Shown here piece after piece: positions 29,801 through 38,104 of a stretch of DNA of 64,000 nucleotides. The notes beneath the pieces were generated by a model. That model made no database searches. It was not told where the DNA came from and saw nothing but the letters and a program-made list of their open reading frames with translations. The translations under genes and the position numbers were made by a program. Position 1 is the first letter of the stretch; every line of letters begins with the position of its first letter. Source of the stretch: CAVUCH01 sp963763095. GTDB taxonomy: Bacteria; Acidobacteriota; Vicinamibacteria; Vicinamibacterales; JAENWD01. The stretch spans positions 1 to 64,000 of the forward strand of contig CAVXNR010000028.1 in the NCBI GenBank assembly GCA_963763095.1. Reading direction: 5' to 3'.

Positions 29801-31459
29801 CCGCGCATCCAGCGTCATCCGCTCCAGTGCGGTGCCAGGGCCGTTCGCCACGAATGACCCGTTCACCACGAACGACCCGTTCACCGCCGATTGGTAGCGA
29901 TCCCCGGACAGCGCCGCGATCTGGAACGCGCGACCGATCCGCTGGAGGTCGAGATCGCGCACCGTCGCATCGGCGCGATACGCGATCTCCTTGCCCTGGA
30001 GCGTGACGCCCGCCGTGCCGCCGCCGGCGATGCTTGCGCCGGCCAGTACCGATGGGCGGAACGTCGCGTCTGCGGTGAGATCGTTCACGCTGCCGGCCAG
30101 ACGATAGGCCACGTTCAGGTCGCTGGGCACCGCGGGGACCTTCAACGCCCGCGGCAGGTTGCGGAGATCCAGGTGGGTGGCCTCACCCCTGAGATCGAGT
30201 CGGAGTGGCGTGCCGGGCACGATAGTGCCGGCGAAAGTGGCGCGGCCGCCGTAGGCAGCAGCCTTGCCATCCACGTGGAGGACTCCCCGGTCGAAGCGGC
30301 CCTTCGCGGTCACGTCGCGCGCCTCGTAGCCGAAGGCCACGACACGCGGGGCAACGACCTGCCACCGCCCATCGATGGCGGCGAGGGGGTTGGGCGCCGA
30401 GCGGCCGGTGAGGCGCAGATCGACCACTGCGCGACCGGTGATGTCACTGTGCTGCGCATTCGCCTCGAGCAGCGGCGCGAGATCGAGGTGCCGCAGGTCG
30501 ACCGTCCCTTCGATCCGCCGCTCGGGCACGGTCAGATCCGTCACGACGTTGCCGTCCAGCTGCCCCGCGCCCGATCGCGTATGGAACACCAGCCGCAGAC
30601 CGCTGAGCGGTCCATTCGCGCTGATCTCGAACGCCGGCTGGAGGCGATATTGGCGCAATGCGGGCACCAGCCGGGCAATCTCCTGAAGCGCGAGCTTCTC
30701 CGAGCTGACCTTCAGAGCGAGCCTGGGCGTGCGTTGGTACGCGCGCACGCTGCCGCCGATCGATAAGGCGCTCTCCTCCGTGCGAATGGCGAGCTTCTCG
30801 AGGAAGATTGCGTCTTCCTTCGTCGAGACCGTCCCGGAGAGGTCGGCCAGGCGGAAGTCGCGATCGGGCGACCGGAACGAGAGGTGGCCAATCCGGACCG
30901 TGTAGTTCACGGGCTGGTACTCGAACCCGAGGGTCGCGTTGAGGCGCTCGATCCGTGACGGGAGATCTACGGCTGACGGCCCGATTGCCCCGTCGATGAA
31001 CACGGAGCCGTCGCTGATGCCAATCTCGCCGATGGTTATCGGACGTCGCGGACCCTCGCGGTCTGCTTCCTTTTCCTGCTTCTTGAGCAACTGTGCGAGA
31101 TTCCAGCCGCCGCTGTTCTTCTCCAGCCGCACGACAGGCCGGTTCAGGCGAATGGAGTCGAGCATCACGCCGCCGCCCAGGAAATCGAACACGCTGTACT
31201 GGAGCCCGATGTCCTTGACCGCCACCACGGACTGGCCGTTCAGCGTGAGGTCGATGTCCTCCAGCTCGACGCCGAAGAACAGGTTGCCGCCGAGGCGCCC
31301 GATAGTGAGGCGGCCGTTCAGATAGTCGTCCGCCTGGCGCACGATGAAACCGCGGAGCCAGTCTTTGAACCAGACCGTCTGCGACACGATCAGCGTGAGC
31401 GATGCCGCGCCGATGACCAGCGTGCACAGGATCGCGACGACTTGAAGGAGCCGCCTCAC
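26791..31459 (-). pseudogene. tamB: TamB/AsmA-like translocation and assembly protein, one frameshift
   Basis: A very large inner-membrane-anchored periplasmic protein (about 1,550 residues) of the TamB/AsmA family. With TamA it moves proteins or lipids to the outer membrane. A GTG at 31459 gives an N-terminal anchor (LLQVVAILCTLVIGAASLTLIV). Many AsmA/DUF3971-like beta repeats follow (LGGNLFFGVELEDIDLTLNG, VVDLRLTGRSAPNPLAAIDG). The C-terminal DUF490 domain shows LSMPNNVVVKGTDLNPSG, TVRGTYDFQGRRFDI, GSPEINPTLDIEAQR and RPPLDEADILSLIIFNQPA. The frame breaks at about 29380-29390 (LEYQ then ASVMNLETVGRML), one base out. After YYSVLT the frame runs into repeat DNA and overlaps the molybdoenzyme gene by 35 bp, so that tail is suspect. 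Confidence 0.88.
26828..26936. repeat. Family A hairpin variant followed by CCGCCTGCCGCC tract
   Basis: The hairpin CCGGGACTGAAGTCCCGG is followed by the constant CCCCACAT of family A, although its stem differs from the other copies and keeps pairing. It is followed by a run of CCGCCTGCCGCC-like words. On the minus strand this DNA is translated as the last ~35 residues of the TamB open frame. Confidence 0.75.
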
Positions 31460-31501
31460 GTCACACCGACCTGGTGAATGGCCGCCACTGGTCTATCCAC
31501 G

Positions 31502-33421
31502 TCAGAACGCCTGTCCGATGCTGAAGTGCACACGCCAGTGCCGCTTCTCCGGCTCGCCGTCGACGAGCAGTCCTTCGATGGGCGTGAGCTGATACCCGAC
31601 GTCGGCCCGCACCGGACCGATCGGGGTTCGGTACCGCAGCCCGGGTCCCACCGCCGCGCGCAGGTCGCCGAGCTCGAACTGCCATGAGCGCTCCCACGCG
31701 TTGCCAGCATCGATGAAGGCCACCACACTGATATTGCGGGAGATCGCAAGACGCAGCTCGGAATTCACTTCAAACATGGTCAAGCCGCCGATCGGCAGGC
31801 CTCCGCTGAGCGGACTCACCTCCAGGCGCCCCCAGCCGCGCAGACTGGTGGAGCCCCCCAGGAAGTAGCGGCGCGAGAACGGCACGCTGCTGGTGTCGTC
31901 GACCGTCAGACCGCGGCCGATGCCATCGATGCTGCCAGTCTGCAAACGGTTGGCTAGCACGAGGCGGCGGCCGAACGAGCTGTACTGCCGCACGTCGAGC
32001 GCCGCCAGATAGAAGTCATAGCTGCCGGGGAGCCAGCCGCCAGCCTGCTCCAGATGCAGCGCAGCGTAGTACCCCTGGCGTGGATCCAGGCGGTTGCGCG
32101 TCGTGTTGCGCGTCACGTCCAACTCGAAGCCGATCAGGGTGCCCGCCTGCTTCCCGTCGGTGGGATCAAGGCCGAGCGCGATGAGATCGTCCCGGAACTC
32201 CGGGTTGGCGAGCGCTTCCTCAGTGGCGGTGCTCGTCTGGTACTCGTCCACGAACGTCACTGACCAGGTGTTCCGCGCACGGGCGTCGGCCTGGTGCCGC
32301 AACGTCACGCGTCCGCCGACCGTGTCGGCCGAGTAGAGCACCTCGCGGGTTCTCCACGCCTGCGCACCGAACCCCAGCGAGAGGTGCGGTTTCAGGAAGT
32401 ACGGCTCCGTGAGATCCGCCTTCACCCCGCGGTCGAGCGACGAATAACGCGCGGCCACGCCGGCAGCGCGGGCGCCGCCGAAGAAGTTCGCGTGCCGCCA
32501 CCGCGTGTCCACGCGAAACTTCTCCTCGGTGCCGTAACCCACGCCGACGTTCAGGCGGCGGTGCTTGCCCTCGGCAACGGTAACGCGGGTAGGGACCTGC
32601 GCCGGCTGCCCTTCCCCACGCAGCGTTTCGACGTTCGCAAACTCGAACAGCTCGAGGTTATACAAGCGGCGCTGGCTCTCCTGCAGCTGGGAGATGCGGT
32701 ACGGATCACCCGGCCTGAACGTCAGCTGCCGGCGGATGACCTCGGGACCAACGCTGGCGTTGCCGGCAATCTCGACGGATCCGAAAGTCGCAGGCGGGCC
32801 GGGTGTGGCGCGGTAAACGGCAGCCAGCCGCCTGGCTTCGGGTGCTGCGCGCAGCTCCTCCGCGACGACGGTCGCGTACGGATATCCACGGTCGCGGAAT
32901 GCGTTGAGGGCCGCTTCGCGCGTGGCAGCAAACGCCTGCCGATCGAGCGGTGCGCCCGCCTGGAGGGGTGCGGTCCGGCGCAGCCGTCTCACCACCCACT
33001 CCGGGAGCACGTCCACGCCTTCGAAGCGCACCTCCTCCACGATGACCGGCTCGCCCTCGGATACGTGCACGGTGATTGAGACCGCATCCTTCTTCTCGTT
33101 CATCTGCACATCGGCCGACTGCACCCGCGCCTCGGGATAACCGTGGTCGGCATAGAACGCCTGGATACGCTTCAGGTCGGCGTCGAACCGTGAGCGGTCG
33201 AAATATTTCTTGGGGCCCCAGGGCAGCCAGCTGCTCTCCTTCGTCGCGAGCGCGCGTTTCAGCTGCCCGGTGTCAATTCCCTTCGTGCCTTCGAAGTCGA
33301 TGTTCTTGACTCTGATGCCGCCGTCCTCGTCACAGGCGGCTCCGAGCAGCGCACACGTCAGAACGACTGCCGCGGCAAGCGGTCGGATCGAGCTGAACTG
33401 TGGAAGGGCAGAACGCGACAT
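31502..33421 (-). CDS. tamA: BamA/TamA-family outer-membrane assembly protein
   Basis: An Omp85-superfamily outer-membrane barrel that works with the adjacent TamB. The ATG at 33421 opens a signal peptide ending LLGAAC, which reads as a possible lipobox and is unusual for this family. POTRA domains follow (IRVKNIDFEGTKGIDTGQL, VIVEEVRFEGVDVLPEWVV, TFGSVEIAGNASVGPEVI). The 16-strand barrel region has VGVGYGTEEKFRVDTRW and FSRRYFLGGSTSLRGWGR, which is the conserved (V/I)RG(F/Y)-type loop 6, ending with a C-terminal aromatic (HFSIGQAF). It is 639 residues long, with a 42-bp gap to tamB on the same strand. Confidence 0.9.
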   Translation of the reverse strand: MSRSALPQFSSIRPLAAAVVLTCALLGAACDEDGGIRVKNIDFEGTKGIDTGQLKRALATKESSWLPWGPKKYFDRSRFDADLKRIQAFYADHGYPEARVQSADVQMNEKKDAVSITVHVSEGEPVIVEEVRFEGVDVLPEWVVRRLRRTAPLQAGAPLDRQAFAATREAALNAFRDRGYPYATVVAEELRAAPEARRLAAVYRATPGPPATFGSVEIAGNASVGPEVIRRQLTFRPGDPYRISQLQESQRRLYNLELFEFANVETLRGEGQPAQVPTRVTVAEGKHRRLNVGVGYGTEEKFRVDTRWRHANFFGGARAAGVAARYSSLDRGVKADLTEPYFLKPHLSLGFGAQAWRTREVLYSADTVGGRVTLRHQADARARNTWSVTFVDEYQTSTATEEALANPEFRDDLIALGLDPTDGKQAGTLIGFELDVTRNTTRNRLDPRQGYYAALHLEQAGGWLPGSYDFYLAALDVRQYSSFGRRLVLANRLQTGSIDGIGRGLTVDDTSSVPFSRRYFLGGSTSLRGWGRLEVSPLSGGLPIGGLTMFEVNSELRLAISRNISVVAFIDAGNAWERSWQFELGDLRAAVGPGLRYRTPIGPVRADVGYQLTPIEGLLVDGEPEKRHWRVHFSIGQAF

Positions 33422-33504
33422 ATCAGGGCGCTTCAGACCATAACGCGTGCCATCCCTGGGTGCGTCTGCGCGACGATCACACTCGGGCGCTCCGCGCCGT
33501 GATT

Positions 33505-33528
33505 GCAGGGCTGAGCCCTGCCCCACAT
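33505..33528. repeat. Family A hairpin, single copy
   Basis: GCAGGGCTGAGCCCTGC followed by CCCACAT: the stem CAGGGCT/AGCCCTG with a two-base loop and the family's constant CCCCACAT tail. It sits between tamA and the small membrane protein gene. Confidence 0.75.
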
Positions 33529-33546
33529 CTCGCACAACGCCGGGTG

Positions 33547-33735
33547 CTACTCGGGAGGAACGGAAGGAGGGGCGGCGGTCACGAGGAGCACGATCCCGGG
33601 CGCGACGGCGATGATCAGTCCGATGGCTATCCACGCGAGCGGGATGCGCGACAGGATCTCTGCGTTCCACAGCGCAAGCAACGCCCCGGCAACCAGGACG
33701 AAGTAGCCGGCGACGTAGACGCGCATGAAAGACAT
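33547..33735 (-). CDS. Small two-helix membrane protein
   Basis: A 62-residue protein with two hydrophobic helices, RVYVAGYFVLVAGALLALW and PLAWIAIGLIIAVAPGIVLL, joined by a short loop, with a short Pro-rich end. It lies between tamA and the ompA-type gene on the same strand, upstream of tamA. The membrane topology and clean ORF support a real gene; no family is recognised. Confidence 0.55.
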   Translation of the reverse strand: MSFMRVYVAGYFVLVAGALLALWNAEILSRIPLAWIAIGLIIAVAPGIVLLVTAAPPSVPPE

Positions 33736-33789
33736 CGGAGGGTCCCGGCTGAAGCGGGGCGTGCGGCCGGCGGCCGGGCGGAGAGAGAA

Positions 33790-33816
33790 CGGGCCGGGCT
33801 TCCAGAGCCCGACCCG
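33790..33816 (-). terminator. Intrinsic terminator of the OmpA-type gene
   Basis: On the minus strand, just past the stop at 33822, CGGGTCGGGCT / AGCCCGGCCCG forms a stem with one mismatch and a short loop, followed by TTCTCTCT. Position and U-rich tail fit a Rho-independent terminator. Confidence 0.6.
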
Positions 33817-33821
33817 CGTGC

Positions 33822-35531
33822 TTACTGCTGCTGGATTCGGACGGTGAGCGCAGCGCGCCGATTGAGACGCCGCGTCTCTTCGCGCGCGTTATCGTGCTTC
33901 GGCCGCTCCTCGCCGTAGCTCACGCTCCGGAGCCGGTCCGCGCCGATCCCGTTGCTCGTGAGGTAGTCGCGCACAGCATTCGCGCGCCGTTCGCCGAGCG
34001 CCAGGTTGTACTCGGCCGTGCCGATGTTGCAGGTGTGGCCCTCGACCTCGACCCGCAGGCCGGGGTTCTCGCGCAAGGCCGTCACCGCTTCGGCGAGGAT
34101 CCGGGTTGCCTCTTCGCGAAGGCTGTAGCGGTCGAAGTCGAAGTGCACGTCTTCGAACACGTACTCCTTGACCGCCGGCCGCACTACCTGGATGTTGACG
34201 GTGTCGTTGGCCGTGCCGCCCTTACCATCGTCGACCGTCACGGTGGCGGGGACGGCGCCCTCCTGGTTTGGCGCGGTCCACAGCGTCTCGCGCTCCGCGG
34301 GGTTGGCGAACGAGCCCGCCGGCGCACTCCACTTGTAGGTGAGCGTGTCGCCATCGGGATCCTGTGCATCCGCGGTGACCGTCGAGCTCTTCCCGACGTC
34401 CACCGTGCACGGGTTGCAGCGCGCTTTCACCGTCGGCAGCCGATTCTGCGGGGTCGGTGGTGGCGGCGGTGGCGGGGGTGGCGGCGGAGGCGCGTAGACA
34501 GCCACACCAGGGTGATACCCGATGCGGAACTGCATGCTGAACTTGTCGAGGCCGCCATCGCTGTAGCCGAAATCATCACGGCTGTCGACGGGTAGATCCC
34601 AGTTGGCGGCGGTGCCCAGGAAGAGGCCGCTGCGCGCCTGCCAGGTGAGACCGGCGGTGAAGCGGGTCTTGTTCTCCAGCTCGCTCACGAGGGGCGCGAT
34701 GGAGCCGTCTGTCCCGACGAGAGTGCGCGACAGCGTGACCTGGTCGTCGCTGCTGACCTCTCCGTGCAGCTCCGCGAACGCCCGCAGCGATCGCCGCGTG
34801 GGCCCGCCGAGCCCGACGCCCCACCGGAACGCGTCCGACACGGACACATCGCTCGGATCGCCGCGGATGATGAACCCACCGAACCCGGTGATCTCCACCG
34901 AGCGATTCACTTCCTTGCTGACAATCGCGTCGACCAGGAAGTCCGCTTTGCCGGAGCTGGCCCCCTCGTCATCTTTGCCTGTCGGCAACTTGACCACGCC
35001 CCGAAGGGCGAACGCCACAGGCTGCTGGCGTGACTCCGAGAGCAGATTGACCTTCGCACCCACCAACAGATCGCCGAGCTGATTGCCACTCCATGACGAG
35101 CCCATCAGCGGGTAGTCATTGACCACGCCGCCATAACGGGGGTCGGTGTTGAAGATCGACTGGCCATCGGCGTTGGTATCGCGATCCAGGCGCGTCACGA
35201 GGCGCCAGGAGCCAAACAGCTCGATCCGGCCCAGCCCGTACCCGAACGTGCCAATGAAGTGGCTGACGTCGGTAAACCCCTGCGTGTAGTCGAAGTTGGT
35301 GTAGTACCCGCTGCCCGACCAGCGCCGGTTGGGCAGGACTTCGCCCGTCGGCACGAACCACAACCCGGTGTCACCGAGGAACGTGTTCGTCGCGGGACGC
35401 GTGTCCCCGCTCTCCCCCGTTGCAGGCGGGGGAGAGGGCGGGGGATCGGGGGCCGGCTGGGCCTGCTGGGCCTCCGCTACGGACGCGGCGATCAGCAGGC
35501 AGGCAGAGACAGTGAGAACACGACGAAACAT
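33822..35531 (-). CDS. OmpA-family outer-membrane protein with Pro-rich linker and PKD-like domain
   Basis: A 569-residue outer-membrane protein tethered to peptidoglycan. The ATG at 35531 has GGAGG upstream and a signal peptide ending SVAEA. A beta-barrel region of about 290 residues begins TNTFLGDTGLWFVPTGEVLP and contains IELFGSWRLVTRLDRD and VAFALRGVVKLPTGKDDEG. A run of twelve prolines forms a linker at about residue 325. A PKD/Ig-like domain follows (CTVDVGKSSTVTADAQDPDG, YKWSAPAGSF). The C-terminal OmpA domain has VHFDFDRYSLREEAT, VEVEGHTCNIGTAEYNLALG, ERRANAVRDYL and SYGEERPKHDN. It may anchor the envelope as well as form a pore. Confidence 0.9.
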   Translation of the reverse strand: MFRRVLTVSACLLIAASVAEAQQAQPAPDPPPSPPPATGESGDTRPATNTFLGDTGLWFVPTGEVLPNRRWSGSGYYTNFDYTQGFTDVSHFIGTFGYGLGRIELFGSWRLVTRLDRDTNADGQSIFNTDPRYGGVVNDYPLMGSSWSGNQLGDLLVGAKVNLLSESRQQPVAFALRGVVKLPTGKDDEGASSGKADFLVDAIVSKEVNRSVEITGFGGFIIRGDPSDVSVSDAFRWGVGLGGPTRRSLRAFAELHGEVSSDDQVTLSRTLVGTDGSIAPLVSELENKTRFTAGLTWQARSGLFLGTAANWDLPVDSRDDFGYSDGGLDKFSMQFRIGYHPGVAVYAPPPPPPPPPPPPTPQNRLPTVKARCNPCTVDVGKSSTVTADAQDPDGDTLTYKWSAPAGSFANPAERETLWTAPNQEGAVPATVTVDDGKGGTANDTVNIQVVRPAVKEYVFEDVHFDFDRYSLREEATRILAEAVTALRENPGLRVEVEGHTCNIGTAEYNLALGERRANAVRDYLTSNGIGADRLRSVSYGEERPKHDNAREETRRLNRRAALTVRIQQQ

Positions 35532-35569
35532 AGGCGTTGGGCCTCCACGGCGCGGGCGACGGTGCGTCG

Positions 35570-35803
35570 CTATTCGTTCTGGGATGGCGCGTCCGCCCCG
35601 GCGGACTCCGACGGGAGACGTCCACGACCGCCACGGCTCACCTGCCCGCCCTTGCGGCCCGCCGAGCGCGCCTCTTCGGGCGTCCATTCGTGCGCCGTGC
35701 CTTTCGCATGGGCAGCACGTCCGCCCTTGCTGGCAATCTCCTTCTGGCGTTCGGGGCTCATCGATGCGAAGCCACGGCGTTCTTTGCGTTCAGTTGAATT
35801 CAC
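35570..35803 (-). CDS. KGG-motif general stress protein
   Basis: A 77-residue highly hydrophilic protein with two KGG repeats, SPERQKEIASKGGRAAHAKG and EEARSAGRKGGQVSRGG. This is the signature of the stress-induced GsiB/Con-10-type family linked to desiccation and general stress. The GTG at 35803 is chosen because GAGGAGG lies 8 nt upstream; the longer open frame upstream is not protein-like. It is divergent from nothing close and lies 39 bp upstream of the OmpA-type start on the same strand. Confidence 0.8.
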   Translation of the reverse strand: MNSTERKERRGFASMSPERQKEIASKGGRAAHAKGTAHEWTPEEARSAGRKGGQVSRGGRGRLPSESAGADAPSQNE

Positions 35804-36226
35804 TTCGTCGCCTCCTCTAGTCGGTCGTTGCAGATGCGTGTCGCTTCCTGCTTCGGGCCGCTGCGCGCGTCTGGAGTCACACGCGCCACACACTGGGATA
35901 CCAGCTGCCCACGAGCTATCCACAACACACCGGATAGCACCAACCCCAGCCGGAAGCATTCGACGTGCCACGACGATTCACGCGATTGCGCCTGATCGCG
36001 CGGATCTTCGGGGCCGTCTCGCGCACCTGCGCGTCCAATATACGCCTTTCTGGCAGAGGTTGCATCCAAATCGTACACGGACAGTAGCAGGGCCACCCGT
36101 AAATGACCCACTTTGTTATGGGTTGCGGGTCGGCAGTCTTACGGCCGGAGGGCCAACAGGCAGACGAAAAAGGCGGACGACGGCGTCACCGGAGTGTTCA
36201 CAGGTGGGCGCGCGGCGACGGGCGAC
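35804..36226. other. Gene-free interval
   Basis: A 423-bp gap between the KGG gene and yggX. Compared with coding DNA it has AT-richer patches (GTAAATGACCCACTTTGTTATGGG near 36101) that could hold promoters for the KGG gene. I find no convincing ORF, hairpin family or RNA gene. It could hide a decayed gene. Confidence 0.45.
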
Positions 36227-36550
36227 TCACTTCGCCTGTTCTGGAACGTAGCCCGGAGGCAGCGCCGCGCCCTCGCCGAAAAAGAAGTCCTCCATGTGCT
36301 TGGCGACCAGCTCTTGCGCTTCCTTCTGCCACGGCATGAGCCGGTACTCGTTCAGAATCATCTTCATCCGCTCCTCCCACAGCCGCCAGGCATCGAGGGA
36401 GATGTTGTCGAAGATGCGCTGCCCCAGCTCGCCGGGCCAGGGCGGTGCGTCCAGCCCGGGCATGTCTTTCTGAAACTTCTGGCAGAACACGTGTCGTCCG
36501 CTGCCGTTGCCCGGGGAGGGCGAGGCAGACGGCGGGCTGCATGGGCTCAT
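36227..36550 (-). CDS. yggX: Fe(2+)-trafficking/oxidative damage protection protein YggX
   Basis: A small cytoplasmic protein that guards iron-sulfur clusters and labile iron. The family core is intact: VFCQKFQKDMPGLDAPPWPG with its conserved Cys, then LGQRIFDNISLDAWRLWEER and MILNEYRLMPWQKEAQELV. It ends FFFGEGAALPPGYVPEQ. The ATG at 36550 has GGAGG 5 nt upstream, making a protein of 107 residues. The first ~20 residues (SPCSPPSASPSPGNGSG) are an extra low-complexity leader, since YggX usually starts at the Arg-Thr-Val-Phe-Cys equivalent. Confidence 0.9.
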   Translation of the reverse strand: MSPCSPPSASPSPGNGSGRHVFCQKFQKDMPGLDAPPWPGELGQRIFDNISLDAWRLWEERMKMILNEYRLMPWQKEAQELVAKHMEDFFFGEGAALPPGYVPEQAK

Positions 36551-36677
36551 GAGATCCTCCGCATGTCGTGATGGTAGCAGTTTGGCCACACTTTGACCGA
36601 CTGCGTGTGACCCTGCCTCTGGGGCCAGAGTCCGCTCGCGCCGTCGGTGCCGGCGGCACGCCGGGGATGGCGCGCCG

Positions 36678-37970
36678 TCAACGCCTCGGTGGCAGCGGCG
36701 CCTGACGCACTACCGTCAGAGCACGATCGATCGCGAAGTCGAGCCGCGAATGGGCCGTGCGGAGTGCGTCTTCAACCAAGGCCGGGACCGGCGCGCGGGC
36801 AAAGATGAAACCGAGGTAGCTCGCCCCCTCTGGCAGCGGGACCAGCATCTGGTCCGCCTTAGCCGTGATGCGGACGTCGGTCACGTGCGGCACGGCACGC
36901 GCCGCGTCGAGGCCCTCTACGCGCCGGAACACACCGCGGTATGGAATGGGAATCATCATGACCCCCGAGGCCTCCGCTTCGCGCGTCCACGACACGGCCG
37001 ATTCCCCGGCGGCGTGGCGCAACAGCAGTTCCTCGAGCGGGATCTGCAGGCGGCCGTTCTCGAACCGCAGCGACCGGGCACACAGCCCGCCGATCGGCCG
37101 AGCGGCCACTTCGAGCACGAACACGCGGTCGCCATCCACCCGGCACTCGGCGTGAATCGGACCGTGGTGCAGACCCAACGCACCCGCAGCCGACGCGACG
37201 GCGTGCTCGATTCGGCGCTGCCGGCCTGCATCTCCGCGGGAAGGCGTGATGTAGATCGTCTCTTCGAAGAAGGGTCCCTGCAGCGGATCCGGCTTGTCGA
37301 ACATCGCGAGCACCCGCAGATGGCCGTGTTCGAGCAACCCTTCGATCGCGTATTCCTCGCCTGAGATGTAGCCCTCGATGAGCACGGCGCCCGCATCTCG
37401 ATCACGCAGCGCCTGCACCTCGCGCGAATGCAGCAGGGCTGCAACCCGAGCGTGCGCCGCGTAGAGTTCCGCACGGTTGTCCGCGCGAATCACGCCGCGG
37501 CTTCCGGAGAGCACGAGCGGCTTGATCACGCACGGGAACGGCACCTCGCCGGCACCCAGCGGGCGCGGATCGTCGATCGCATAGGACGCGAACCACGGGA
37601 CCGCGAGGCCCGCGGCGCGGAGCCGCTCGCGTGAGAGGCGCTTGTTGTGTGCCGCGCGCGCGCCGTCGATCGAGTGGTACGGAAGGCCGAGCGCCGCAGC
37701 GGCGTGTGCCGCAATCGCCACGGGGCGGTCGCCCACCGCGAGCAGACCCGCAAACGGCGAGCGCGCCGCTTCGTGGAGAATAGCCGCCAGCGATCCGCGT
37801 TCGTCGTCGAAGCGGATCGGCACCGCGCGGTCCCGCCACGGATCCTCGAGACTCGTGCAGCGATCGGTCGCAAGCGCCACCTCGATGCCCAGGTGCTCGG
37901 CGGCATCCCCGAACGACCGGGTCTGATACCCGGTCGTCGTCGCAAGCAGGAGAATGCGTGGGTGGGTCAC
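36678..37970 (-). CDS. ATP-grasp ligase-family protein
   Basis: A 430-residue ATP-grasp enzyme that likely couples ATP to a carboxylate-amine ligation, as in the BacD/carnosine-synthase group. The N-terminal pre-ATP-grasp fold starts PRILLLATTTGYQTRSF. The ATP-grasp core shows AHNKRLSRERLRAAGL, FPCVIKPLVLSGSRGVIRA (Lys and glycine loop), IEGYISGEEYAIEGLL and HAECRVDGDRVFVLEVAARPIGG (metal-binding Glu and following Arg). The start is a GTG at 37970. It follows the radical SAM selenoprotein gene on the same strand after about 134 bp of repeat DNA. Its substrates are unknown. Confidence 0.83.
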   Translation of the reverse strand: MTHPRILLLATTTGYQTRSFGDAAEHLGIEVALATDRCTSLEDPWRDRAVPIRFDDERGSLAAILHEAARSPFAGLLAVGDRPVAIAAHAAAALGLPYHSIDGARAAHNKRLSRERLRAAGLAVPWFASYAIDDPRPLGAGEVPFPCVIKPLVLSGSRGVIRADNRAELYAAHARVAALLHSREVQALRDRDAGAVLIEGYISGEEYAIEGLLEHGHLRVLAMFDKPDPLQGPFFEETIYITPSRGDAGRQRRIEHAVASAAGALGLHHGPIHAECRVDGDRVFVLEVAARPIGGLCARSLRFENGRLQIPLEELLLRHAAGESAVSWTREAEASGVMMIPIPYRGVFRRVEGLDAARAVPHVTDVRITAKADQMLVPLPEGASYLGFIFARAPVPALVEDALRTAHSRLDFAIDRALTVVRQAPLPPRR

Positions 37971-37978
37971 GGGTGGAC

Positions 37979-38103
37979 AGGTGCCGGTGCTCGGCTACAG
38001 GCTACAGAGTACGAGCTGCAGGCGGTTTCAGGCCACAGGCCAGACTGCACCGTCCGGTAGCCCGGGGAGCCTGCGGGCTGCAGCCCGTAGCCTGCAGCCT
38101 GTT
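37979..38103. repeat. Mosaic repeat, family B, between radical SAM and ATP-grasp genes
   Basis: About 125 bp of the CTACAGGCTACAG / GGCCACAGGCCAGACTG / GGCTGCAGCCCGTAGCCTGC words. It ends two bases short of the TAA that closes the selenoprotein frame, so here too the element abuts a gene end. Confidence 0.8.
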
Positions 38104-38104
38104 T

